From the NCBI GenBank assembly GCA_003243425.1, contig QFQP01000060.1, positions 1 through 21,163 of the forward strand: a stretch of DNA of 21,163 nt, written 5' to 3'. This document shows positions 1 through 8,566 of the stretch, one piece after another. The notes under the pieces were generated by a model that did no database searches, was not told the origin of the DNA, and worked only from the letters and a program-made list of their open reading frames with translations. A program made the position numbers and the translations under genes. How positions within the stretch are numbered: the stretch's first letter is position 1; every line of letters starts with the position of its first letter. The DNA is from Archangium gephyra (GTDB taxonomy: Bacteria > Myxococcota > Myxococcia > Myxococcales > Myxococcaceae).

Positions 1-45
1 TCCCCCGCGACGTGCACGCACGAAAACCTCGCGCACCGCTCCCAT
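1..45 (-). CDS. possible start of a truncated downstream gene
   Basis: An ATG at 45-43 on the minus strand opens a frame that stays open to the window edge (about 15 residues, beginning MGAVREVFVRARRG). It lies 12 nt past the stop of the preceding minus-strand gene, so it could be the next gene of the same operon. No good Shine-Dalgarno sequence is placed before it and the visible part is far too short to identify. It may equally be chance reading after the operon's last gene. Confidence 0.25.
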   Translation of the reverse strand, partial: MGAVREVFVRARRGG

Positions 46-57
46 GAAGAGCCCGGC

Positions 58-483
58 TCACCCCTTGATCAATTGACGCAGCACCTCGGCCTGTTTCGTC
101 GCGTCACGCACGCGCTTCCATTCACCCGAAGCCCGGTGCGCGACCAGGTGCCGCAGCGGCCCGAGGAAAATACCGAGGATCAACAGGGCGCCGATGATCA
201 ACGTCAGCACCGCGAGCCCGGTTTCGTGACGCAGGAACTTCGAGAGCGACACGCCAATCATCGCCACGATGGGCGTCACGAACAGCAGTGAGAAGCCGAA
301 GACGAGAACGTCGCCACGCTCGGCGGCTTCGGCGCGCTTCTCGTTCCGCTCGAGCACCTGCTGGTACGACTGCGCTTCACGCTCGAGCGCCTCGGCGAGC
401 GTCGACAGGTGCAGGTCTGGCACCGTCGAGGCTTCGAGTTCCCTGATGCGCGCCTGCAGCCGCTCGATGTCGTCGCGGCTCAT
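58..483 (-). CDS. small coiled-coil protein with two transmembrane segments
   Basis: This 141-residue protein is not a family I recognise. The start is the ATG at 483-481, which overlaps the stop of the upstream gene as ATGA, so translation is probably coupled; a start further upstream would read Arg/His-rich sequence of the other frame. Residues 1-60 are charged and heptad-like (DDIERLQARIRELE, then EREAQSYQQVLERNEKRAEAAERG), typical of a coiled coil. Two hydrophobic stretches follow (about 61-80, VLVFGFSLLFVTPIVAMIGV, and 88-108), then a basic cytoplasmic-looking tail of about 30 residues. The layout matches its upstream neighbour (coiled coil, then two TM segments), suggesting two related subunits of a membrane complex. 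It lies last or near-last in an operon headed by a Ser/Thr kinase, so a role as kinase partner or substrate is possible but not shown by the sequence. Confidence 0.7.
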   Translation of the reverse strand: MSRDDIERLQARIRELEASTVPDLHLSTLAEALEREAQSYQQVLERNEKRAEAAERGDVLVFGFSLLFVTPIVAMIGVSLSKFLRHETGLAVLTLIIGALLILGIFLGPLRHLVAHRASGEWKRVRDATKQAEVLRQLIKG

Positions 484-800
484 CGCAGCCCCTCGAACAT
501 GAGCACGCCGAACGAGGCGACGATGGTGACGCCACCGACCGTGCTGTCGAGCGCCCAGCCGCCGGTGACCATGGCGATGCAACCAGCCGAGAGCACGACG
601 AAGCGCAGCGCACCACGTTGAGCGCCTTCCCAGGTGCGCGTGCTTCCACGGCGGCGCTGGCGGCGGAGCTCAGCCAGTGAGCGCCGGGCGCGGTCAGCGG
701 CGGCTTCTCGTTCACCCAGCGAGGCCTCGAGCGCGGCGACACGGCCTTCGAGCTCGGCGAGTTTTTCGGCCACCTCGTCCGCGTCAGCTGAGTTGGCCAC
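480..800 (-). CDS. small coiled-coil membrane protein between kinase and its paralogue-like partner
   Basis: A 106-residue protein starting at GTG 800-798 (VANSADADEVAEKL). I chose this start because GGGGAG lies at 817-812, about 11 nt upstream, and because longer readings run into the kinase C-terminus. Residues about 8-50 are strongly heptad-like with alternating charged and Leu/Ala positions (AEKLAELEGRVAALEASL, then RSLAELRRQRRR). Two hydrophobic segments follow (FVVLSAGCIAMVTGGWAL and STVGGVTIVASFGVLMFEGL), ending close to the C-terminus. It begins 28 nt after the kinase stop and its own stop overlaps the next start (ATGA), so kinase and both small proteins are very likely one transcript. 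No known domain is recognised. The role is unknown; a membrane scaffold or signalling accessory is inferred from context only. Confidence 0.68.
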   Translation of the reverse strand: MANSADADEVAEKLAELEGRVAALEASLGEREAAADRARRSLAELRRQRRRGSTRTWEGAQRGALRFVVLSAGCIAMVTGGWALDSTVGGVTIVASFGVLMFEGLR

Positions 801-828
801 GAAAAGCCCCGCTCCCCGACCCTGAGGG

Positions 829-2547
<1,719 letters not shown>

Positions 2548-2581
2548 GCGTCGCTTCGACCCCTGTGTGAAGCCTGTGGTT

Positions 2582-2605
2582 CGACTGGTGAAAAACCGTC
2601 AGTCG
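2582..2605. repeat. inverted repeat, 6-bp arms
   Basis: CGACTG at 2582-2587 and CAGTCG at 2600-2605 are perfect inverted arms around a 12-nt A-rich loop. It lies 35-58 bp upstream of the kinase start, where it could be a protein-binding site or a leader hairpin in the kinase mRNA. A 6-bp arm can occur by chance. Confidence 0.35.
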
Positions 2606-2633
2606 TGTGGGTAACCGGCCGTACACCCGGCTA

Positions 2634-2674
2634 CATGTGGGACCCTGCGGAAAACCCCGGTGCTTCTCCACATG
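2634..2674. repeat. inverted repeat, 7-bp arms
   Basis: CATGTGG (2634-2640) and CCACATG (2668-2674) are perfect inverted arms with 27 nt between them. The spacing suits two half-sites for a dimeric regulator better than a stable hairpin. It lies midway between the two divergent genes. Confidence 0.35.
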
Positions 2675-2739
2675 CGGGTTTGGCGCAACAGGTTGATGTT
2701 CTTACAGAAACCGGGCTTCCCACAACTTCGTCGCCTCTA

Positions 2740-2785
2740 CTGCTTCTGCTGGTTGATCAGATGACAGTTTAAACAGGAGAAGCAG
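2740..2785. repeat. inverted repeat, 8-bp arms
   Basis: CTGCTTCT (2740-2747) and AGAAGCAG (2778-2785) are perfect inverted arms 30 nt apart. The downstream arm abuts the sigma-54-like element at 2786-2800, placing the repeat just upstream of a possible promoter, where an operator or activator site would sit. Confidence 0.4.
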
Positions 2786-2800
2786 TGGCACATCGCGAGC
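2786..2800 (+). promoter_or_regulatory. candidate sigma-54 (-24/-12) promoter for the lipoprotein gene
   Basis: TGGCAC at 2786-2791 matches the -24 element exactly, and GAGC at 2797-2800 keeps the invariant GC of the -12 element (consensus TTGC) at the correct spacing. A transcript would start near 2812, leaving a leader of about 30 nt before the GTG at 2844. The -12 element is weak (GA in place of TT), and one such match in a 21-kb window could be chance. Confidence 0.3.
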
Positions 2801-2829
2801 AAGTGCGTGAACCTTTTGCCCTTTGCGAT

Positions 2830-2834
2830 GGGAG
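2830..2834 (+). promoter_or_regulatory. ribosome binding site that sets the lipoprotein start
   Basis: GGGAG sits 9 nt before the GTG at 2844. It supports GTG 2844 over the in-frame TTG at 2823, which has no such site and would add charged residues in front of the signal peptide. Confidence 0.6.
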
Positions 2835-2843
2835 AAGTGCCAC

Positions 2844-5081
2844 GTGACTGTCAGCTCCCGAACGCTGCTGTGCCTGAGCCTGTTGATGGCGGCGCTCAGC
2901 TGCAGGGACTGTCGAGACCCGAACATCGCGGGCGTGACCGGGGCGCTGCGCTTCGAGCCCACGGAGCTGCGCTTCGATGCCGTCTACGCAGACGGAGTGG
3001 CCCGCACACGCGACGTCACGCTCATCAACGAGGGTCGGGCCACGGTCGACGTCAAATGGACCAGCCTGGCCGCTCCGTTCGCCTCAGAGCTGCCCACGCG
3101 GTTGGTGCCGGGCGCGAACACCGTCACCATTCAGTTCACGCCGACGGCGCCGGGGCGCTTCTCGCAGCGCCTGGGCGTTCAGTTCGACGACGGGTCGGGC
3201 AGCAATCGCGAAGAGCTCAACGAGCAGGGCGCGACCCTCGACATCGCCGCGGTGGTGCGTGAGACGCCCACGTGCACGGCGAGCTCGGCGTGCCTGACCG
3301 CGCGCTTCGACCTGCTGCGCGAGACGTGCGTGGAAGACCCGGTCGAAGACGGCACCACCTGCGATTCAGACTCGCTGTGCCTCGTCAACCCGCGGTGCGA
3401 AGCCGGCCGCTGCGTCGGCACCGCGCGGACCTGTGAGGACAACAACAAGTGCACCATCGACGTCTGCTACCCGCTGACGGGCTGCGAGTTCCTGCCGGCG
3501 CCTCCGTGCCCGGGTGACGGCCTGTGCATGGGCGGCACCTGCGACCCGCAGACCGGCTGCAACATGACGCCGCGTGAAGACGGCGCGTTGTGTGGCACCA
3601 CCGGCGAGAGCGAGTCGTGCACCGAAGTGAAGGTGTGCATCGAAGGCGCGTGCGTCGTGAGAGATCCACCCGATGGCTACGTGTGCGCCGAAGCCTCGCC
3701 GTGTTCGGTCGAAGGCCGCTGCGTCGGTGATGTCTGTGTGAAGGCCACACCGCCGACGACCCTGCAGCCGCGGTGGTCCTACGACGCGCGGTTCGACTTC
3801 GATCCCGACGCGGGCACGTTCTACCCGCCGGGGTTGCATGACTTCGTGCTCGAGCCGGGCGGTGAAATGTCGCTCTCGGGCTTCTTCGGAGCGCCTTCCA
3901 ACCTGCGCGCCAACACGCCCGCCGCGAAGCCCACGCCCATGGGCACCTCGCGCCGCTGCATTCTCTGGGGCAACCGCTACGTGTGCGCCGACTACCCGTC
4001 GTTCCCCAACGGCCAGGTGTCGGGCATCGACCTCGCGACCGGCGACACGTTGTGGACGTTCAACATGCGCACCGCGCGGCCGGACTTCCTCGCGATTGCG
4101 CCGGTGATGTTCCTCGCGCGGCTCGTGGTGCAGGGCAGCGACCGGCTGGCGGCGGTGTTCGAGGGCTACCCCACCGACGACAACCAGGGCACGCAGTGCC
4201 GCCGGTACTTCATCGCCGTCATCGACGCGCAGGGGAACCTGGTGCAGGCCCAGCACATCACCGACCCGCTGCTCGACCAGTGCAACCACCCGCACCCGTA
4301 CGGCGTGGCGGCTGACGCGCTGGGCAACCTCTTCGTCGCCTTCTCGCCCACGCTGTCACCCCAGGCGCCGCTGGTGCCCGACGACACCACGTTGATCATG
4401 AGCTGGTCGCGCGACGGCGTCTTCCGCTGGAAGCGCACCAACACCGGCATGCGCGGTGGTGAGCTGGCCGTGGCGCGGGGGCTCCTCTACGCCGAGTACA
4501 CGAGCTCGGTGGTCGAGGCGACGAGCGGCATTCCGGTGTTCTCGATTCCCACCGAGCTGGGGCGCGCGGTGACGTCGAACTCTCGGTTGATCCCCGCGCC
4601 GATGGAGTTCGGCACCACGTTGTCGGGCTACGAAGCGGGCCAGTCGACGCTGCGGTGGACGCGTCAGCTGCCTGATCAATGGACGTTCTGGTCGGATCAA
4701 TTGCGGCTCGCGCGGTGGCAGACCTCGAAGGGGCAACGCACCATCGCGCTCACGTGGTTGCAGCGGGGCTCGCTCGTGGCTCCCGAGTTCGCGCTCTATG
4801 GCGTCGACGTGCAGGACGGCTCGGAGGCCTTCGTGTGCAAGACGTACCTGCCGGTGATTCGCACACCGCCGCAGCTGTTCGAGGTCGCGAACGGCTCGCT
4901 GGGCGTGATGAATGGCGCGATGGACTTCGACGACGCGTCGCCGGCTTGTAACAAGTGTGATCCACCGCTCGCGGGGAGCAGCGGCTCGTTCTTCTCGATT
5001 TCGACGCCGACGTTGTCGGTGGCCGACGAGCCGTGGGTGGGAACGTTCGGCGGCGCGGGTCACGATCACCGCGAAAACTGA
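2844..5081 (+). CDS. secreted lipoprotein: ASH-like domain, Cys-rich repeats and PQQ-like beta-propeller
   Basis: A 745-residue protein starting at GTG 2844. Residues 1-20 form a lipoprotein signal (LLCLSLLMAALS then Cys20); the lipobox AALSC is acceptable but not ideal. Residues about 33-117 form an immunoglobulin-like ASH/'choice-of-anchor' type domain (LRFEPTELRFDAV, then VTLINEG and VTIQFTPTAPGRFSQ). Residues about 144-298 hold roughly two dozen cysteines in repeats such as CEAGRCVG and TIDVCYPLTGCEF, resembling the Cys-rich repeats of many myxobacterial surface proteins. From about 310 to the end there are PQQ-like propeller blades (SGIDLATGDTLWTF, SWSRDGVFRWKR, YGVDVQDGSEAF). It is probably anchored in the outer membrane and either binds ligands or is structural; no catalytic motif is visible. 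It is divergent from the kinase operon and shares its upstream region, so the two could be co-regulated. Confidence 0.88.
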   Translation: MTVSSRTLLCLSLLMAALSCRDCRDPNIAGVTGALRFEPTELRFDAVYADGVARTRDVTLINEGRATVDVKWTSLAAPFASELPTRLVPGANTVTIQFTPTAPGRFSQRLGVQFDDGSGSNREELNEQGATLDIAAVVRETPTCTASSACLTARFDLLRETCVEDPVEDGTTCDSDSLCLVNPRCEAGRCVGTARTCEDNNKCTIDVCYPLTGCEFLPAPPCPGDGLCMGGTCDPQTGCNMTPREDGALCGTTGESESCTEVKVCIEGACVVRDPPDGYVCAEASPCSVEGRCVGDVCVKATPPTTLQPRWSYDARFDFDPDAGTFYPPGLHDFVLEPGGEMSLSGFFGAPSNLRANTPAAKPTPMGTSRRCILWGNRYVCADYPSFPNGQVSGIDLATGDTLWTFNMRTARPDFLAIAPVMFLARLVVQGSDRLAAVFEGYPTDDNQGTQCRRYFIAVIDAQGNLVQAQHITDPLLDQCNHPHPYGVAADALGNLFVAFSPTLSPQAPLVPDDTTLIMSWSRDGVFRWKRTNTGMRGGELAVARGLLYAEYTSSVVEATSGIPVFSIPTELGRAVTSNSRLIPAPMEFGTTLSGYEAGQSTLRWTRQLPDQWTFWSDQLRLARWQTSKGQRTIALTWLQRGSLVAPEFALYGVDVQDGSEAFVCKTYLPVIRTPPQLFEVANGSLGVMNGAMDFDDASPACNKCDPPLAGSSGSFFSISTPTLSVADEPWVGTFGGAGHDHREN

Positions 5082-5167
5082 CAGTTCGGTTTTCTTGGGG
5101 GTGAGGGCTCAGCGCACCTTTCAAGAACGTCGCCGTGGTCGTTCGACTGCCGTAGTAGACCCCGCGC

Positions 5168-5923
5168 ATGAGCCGCATCGCCGTCATCATGGGCAGCTCG
5201 AGTGACTGGGAAACGCTGCAGCACGCCGCGACCACCCTCGACGAGTTCAAGGTTCCCTACGAAACGCACGTCATCTCGGCGCACCGCACGCCGGAGCTGA
5301 TGTTCGACTTCGCGAAGACCGCGGCGGACGAAGGCTTCTCGGCCATCATCGCGGGCGCCGGTGGTGCGGCTCACCTGCCGGGCATGGTCGCGGCGCTCAC
5401 GTCCTTGCCGGTGCTCGGAGTGCCGGTGCAGTCGCGCATGTTGTCGGGCGTCGATTCGCTGCTGTCCATCGTGCAGATGCCGGCCGGAGTTCCCACCGCG
5501 ACCTTCGCCATCGGCAATGCGGGTGCGGTGAACGCGGCGCTGTTCGCGATTCGGATGCTCGCGGTGAATGACGCAAGTCTGCGCGTCAAACTCGGCGCGT
5601 ACCGTGAGAGCCAGGCGCAGAAGGCGCGGGCCTCGACGTCGTTGTTGAAGAAGGCGACGGCTCCGCAGAAGAGCGAGAAGCAGAGAGGAGAGCTCGGCCG
5701 CCGAGAACGCGACCAGAAGCCGGAGCGCTCGCAGGGAATCCGGCGGGCATCAGCGCCGGACGTGACGAGCTCGAAGCGGAGCGCAGAGATCGGCCGCCGA
5801 GAACGCGACCAGAAGGCGGAGCGCTCGCAGGGAATCCGGCGGGCATCAGCGCCGGACGTGACGAGCGCGAAGCGGAGCGCAGAGCTCGGCCGCCGAGAAC
5901 GCGACCAGAAGCCGGTGCGCTGA
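5168..5923 (+). CDS. purE: N5-carboxyaminoimidazole ribonucleotide mutase (PurE) with repeat-derived C-terminal tail
   Basis: PurE converts N5-CAIR to CAIR in de novo purine synthesis. The catalytic domain occupies residues 1-about 158, the usual length of the whole protein. Visible signatures are MGSSSDW (8-14), SAHRTP (37-42, with the catalytic His39), GAGGAAHLPGM (63-73) and MPAGVPTATFAIGNAGA (104-120). Beyond about residue 160 lies an extension of roughly 90 basic, low-complexity residues: 2.4 copies of a 32-residue unit beginning ELGRRERDQK. The tail is encoded by a 96-bp tandem repeat (5690-5920) and probably arose by insertion and expansion. It need not affect catalysis but would project from the octamer. 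The purK start follows after 2 nt, so the genes form an operon. No strong Shine-Dalgarno sequence precedes ATG 5168. Confidence 0.95.
   Translation: MSRIAVIMGSSSDWETLQHAATTLDEFKVPYETHVISAHRTPELMFDFAKTAADEGFSAIIAGAGGAAHLPGMVAALTSLPVLGVPVQSRMLSGVDSLLSIVQMPAGVPTATFAIGNAGAVNAALFAIRMLAVNDASLRVKLGAYRESQAQKARASTSLLKKATAPQKSEKQRGELGRRERDQKPERSQGIRRASAPDVTSSKRSAEIGRRERDQKAERSQGIRRASAPDVTSAKRSAELGRRERDQKPVR
5690..5920. repeat. 96-bp in-frame tandem repeat with REP-like hairpin, inside purE
   Basis: Copy 1 is 5690-5785, copy 2 is 5786-5881, and a 39-nt partial third copy runs 5882-5920, ending directly at the purE stop. Copies 1 and 2 differ at only 3 of 96 positions by my reading. Each full copy contains a perfect 7-bp stem, TCCGGCG/CGCCGGA, around the 8-nt loop GGCATCAG (5739-5760 and 5835-5856), flanked by an outer GCTCG/CGAGC stem (5727-5731 and 5766-5770 in copy 1). 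The imperfect palindrome resembles REP-type elements. Because 96 is a multiple of three, copy number can change without breaking the frame. Confidence 0.9.
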
Positions 5924-5925
5924 TC

Positions 5926-7047
5926 ATGTCCACCATCGGCATCCTCGGAGGCGGGCAGTTGGGGCTCATGCTCGCTGAATCTCTCGACCGGCTCGGTCAG
6001 GGCGTGTGGGTGCTCGAGGCTGATCAGGACTCCCCGTGTGCGCAGCGCCGCGCGAACGTCGTCGACGAACCGCACGCGCAGTTCTTCTCGCGCGTCGACG
6101 TGGCGACCTTCGACTCCGAGAACACGCCGTCGGCGCCGTTGCTGCCCTTCGCAGCCAAGTTGATTCCGTCATTGTCGGTCCTCGAGACCACGCAGCACCG
6201 CGCGAGAGAAAAGAACTTCCTCCGCGACCACGGCTTCAGAACCGTTCACTTCCAGGTCGTGGAGCCCGGCGGCGACGTTCACGCCGCGGCCCGCGCGTTC
6301 GGCTTCCCCTGCATCGCGAAGTCGGTGCTCGGCGGCTACGACGGCAAAGGCCAGCTCCGGCTCCGGAGTGAAGCGGACCTGCCCTCGCTCGCGCACGACG
6401 CGCCCGGCGGCTGGGTGCTCGAAGAGGTGCTGCACCTCGACGTGGAGATCAGCTGCATCGTGGCGCGTGATGCCCGCAACGCCGTCACCTTCCCGGTGTT
6501 CGAGAACATCCACACCCACCACGTGCTCGACTTCACGGTGCTGCCGGCGCGCGTGGAGCAGCGCGTTCAAGACGAGGCGCGCGTCGTCGCCGACGGCATC
6601 GCGAAGGCGCTCGACCTCGAAGGGCTGCTCACCGTCGAGTTCTTCGTGGGCACCGGGCGCGACGGCGTGCGTCGCGTCTACGTGAACGAGCTCGCGCCGC
6701 GCGTGCACAACTCGGGGCACGTGACGCGCCAGGCGTGCACCGTCAGCCAGTTCGACGCGCTCGCGCGGTTGCTCGCCGGCGTGCCCGTCGTGCAGCCCGA
6801 GGTGCACCGTGGAGCGTGGTGCATGGGGCAGCTGCTCGGTGACGTGTGGCTCGCGCAGGGGCGTTCGGGCGGAGCGTTGGAGCTGTCGGCGTGGAAGAAC
6901 TTCCCCGACGTGGTCGACGTGTACCTGTACGGAAAACGTGAAGCGCGGCGCGGCCGGAAGATGGGTCACTTCGTCACCCACGCCGATACGCCGGAGCGCG
7001 CGTTGGAACGTGCGCGTCTGTTCCGCGAAGCGCTCTGCGCGAAGTGA
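5926..7047 (+). CDS. purK: N5-carboxyaminoimidazole ribonucleotide synthase (PurK), ATP-grasp
   Basis: A 373-residue PurK, which uses ATP and bicarbonate to carboxylate AIR to N5-CAIR, the substrate of PurE encoded just upstream. The N-terminal dinucleotide-like motif GILGGGQLG (5-13), the ATP-grasp loop GGYDGKGQ (136-143) and the metal/phosphate signature VNELAPRVHNSGHVT (253-267) are all present. The last usually reads APRPHNSGH; here the second Pro is Val260, a conservative-looking change outside the catalytic residues. The length is normal. The start ATG lies 2 nt after the purE stop, and the stop overlaps the next gene's start (TGATG), so at least three genes share one transcript. Confidence 0.95.
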   Translation: MSTIGILGGGQLGLMLAESLDRLGQGVWVLEADQDSPCAQRRANVVDEPHAQFFSRVDVATFDSENTPSAPLLPFAAKLIPSLSVLETTQHRAREKNFLRDHGFRTVHFQVVEPGGDVHAAARAFGFPCIAKSVLGGYDGKGQLRLRSEADLPSLAHDAPGGWVLEEVLHLDVEISCIVARDARNAVTFPVFENIHTHHVLDFTVLPARVEQRVQDEARVVADGIAKALDLEGLLTVEFFVGTGRDGVRRVYVNELAPRVHNSGHVTRQACTVSQFDALARLLAGVPVVQPEVHRGAWCMGQLLGDVWLAQGRSGGALELSAWKNFPDVVDVYLYGKREARRGRKMGHFVTHADTPERALERARLFREALCAK

Positions 7048-8546
7048 TGTCTGACGCAACCCGGGAACTCACGCGACTGCTCAACCACTGGCGCGCCGCG
7101 CGTCACGAGAGCACGTCGGAGTTGATCCACCTCGTCGGTGGGCTCGTTCGTTTCGAACCTTCACCACTCCCGAAGCGGGGTCAGAAGGCCGCCGCGCTCG
7201 AGTGGCTCGACGTCACCGCGCGTGAGGGCCCGGCGACGTTGAGCCTGCGCCTCGCGCAACTCGAACCGTTGATCAGCGACTGGTCCCCGTCGAACCTCTG
7301 GCCGGTCTTCGAGGCCCTCGCCACGCGCGCGCCGGACCCACGGTTGGGCACGTTCGCGACGCGGTTGCTCGTGGGCGACGTTCGCGTCGACTTCACCGAC
7401 AAGTTCCTGCGGCGGCTCCTCAACTGCGTCGAGGTGCACGGCGACATTTCGCACTACCGCGCGCTCGAGGTGGGCTTCAGCACCCGCATGCTCGACGGTG
7501 GGCTGGCCGAGCGCGCGCTGCGGTTGATGAAGAAGGGCCTGACCGCCAGGGTCGTCGGCCCCGAGCTGCCGCAGAGCGAGCGCGCGTCACTCGCCAGCCA
7601 GCTGTGGGAACCGGGCGAGCTCCCCTCGTCGTCGAATGATCTCCTCGCGCTGGTCTACGAAGATCCCCACGACCTCTCGCGCCGGCAGGTGCTCGCCGAT
7701 TCATTGCTCGAACGTGCTGACCCACGCGGTGAGTTCATCGCGCTGCAGCTCGCAAGGACCGATGAGAAGCGGCAGCTCGCGTTGATCAAGAAGCACGGCA
7801 AGACGTGGCTGGGGCCCTTCGCGAAGGTCGTCGACGACTTCACCTTCGAAGACGGCTTCGTCTCGCGCGTGCAGTTGAGGCACCTCACCCTCGCGCAATT
7901 TCAGGTGCTGTCGGCCGCGAAGGAGTGGGCGACCGTGAAGCGCGTGCGTCACGGCGTGCAGCGCTTCTCGCGCACCATGATCAGCCTCGAGGACCCTGGC
8001 GCCGTCTCTGCAGAAGCGCTGCGGGGCTACCTGCGCGACAAGCTCTCGCTGCCGATTTCGCAGCTGGTGCTGGAAGAAGTCACCGACGAGACGCTGCCGT
8101 TGTTGATGTCGTTTCAGCGCTTGAAGTCGCTCTACGTGCGCATCCACTCGTCGCGGCTGACCAATGCGCTGGTGAGCGCCAACTGGCCGGCGCTCGAGTC
8201 ACTCACGCTGCTCGGCACCCATTTCGACAGCGGCGTGACTGCCTGGCTGGGCGCGCGCGGGGTGATGAAGTTCTCGAACCTCACCTTGATGGCCGAGCAC
8301 TCGGGCGACGCGCTCGAGCTTCGGCATCGAGACGGTGGGTTCGTGCTGCATCTGCGCCATGTGGCGACTTTGCTCGACCCTGTGCGGCTGTTGCGCACTG
8401 TGGCGCGCGTCATCAACGTGAAACCGCTCCGCATTCGTGCGCAGTTCGTGCGGCCGCCGCGGGCCGTCGAAGAAGCAGCGCTGCGTTCTCTCGCGGAGCC
8501 GTTGGGAATTCCCATCGATTGGATCCGCGGAGGAAGTGTGGGCTGA
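7047..8546 (+). CDS. TIGR02996 repeat-companion domain protein with LRR-like C-terminal half
   Basis: A 499-residue protein starting at ATG 7047 inside TGATG, overlapping the purK stop by one base. Residues about 199-237 (LLALVYEDPHDLSRRQVLAD, then LLERADPRGEFIALQLAR) match the 'repeat-companion' domain TIGR02996, which in myxobacteria and planctomycetes precedes leucine-rich-type repeats. The usual follow-on is also present (KKHGKTWLGPFA, then FEDGFVSRVQL, about 248-279). From about 335 to 425 there are irregular LRR-like strands (LVLEEVTDETLPLLMSFQRL and NWPALESLTLLG). Residues 1-190 are alpha-helical in appearance and match nothing I know. There is no signal peptide or TM helix, so it is likely cytoplasmic. 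The function is unknown; the repeats suggest protein binding. Translational coupling to purine synthesis genes is unexpected. Confidence 0.85.
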   Translation: MSDATRELTRLLNHWRAARHESTSELIHLVGGLVRFEPSPLPKRGQKAAALEWLDVTAREGPATLSLRLAQLEPLISDWSPSNLWPVFEALATRAPDPRLGTFATRLLVGDVRVDFTDKFLRRLLNCVEVHGDISHYRALEVGFSTRMLDGGLAERALRLMKKGLTARVVGPELPQSERASLASQLWEPGELPSSSNDLLALVYEDPHDLSRRQVLADSLLERADPRGEFIALQLARTDEKRQLALIKKHGKTWLGPFAKVVDDFTFEDGFVSRVQLRHLTLAQFQVLSAAKEWATVKRVRHGVQRFSRTMISLEDPGAVSAEALRGYLRDKLSLPISQLVLEEVTDETLPLLMSFQRLKSLYVRIHSSRLTNALVSANWPALESLTLLGTHFDSGVTAWLGARGVMKFSNLTLMAEHSGDALELRHRDGGFVLHLRHVATLLDPVRLLRTVARVINVKPLRIRAQFVRPPRAVEEAALRSLAEPLGIPIDWIRGGSVG

Positions 8547-8566
8547 AGTTTGCATCGTGTCGGTGC

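Larger units (their letters stand above)
2548..2843. other. divergent intergenic region between kinase operon and lipoprotein gene
   Basis: About 300 bp separate the kinase start (minus strand) from the lipoprotein start (plus strand). It must hold both promoters. It is less GC-rich than the genes around it and holds three separate inverted repeats (annotated individually) plus a sigma-54-like element close to the plus-strand gene. I see no convincing sigma-70 pair in either direction and no open frame worth calling. Confidence 0.6.

Noticed and set aside
5071..5096. GAAAAC/GTTTTC inverted repeat after the lipoprotein gene as a terminator
   Set aside because: The stem is only 6 bp and AT-rich, overlaps the stop codon and has no clean T-run beyond the arm itself.
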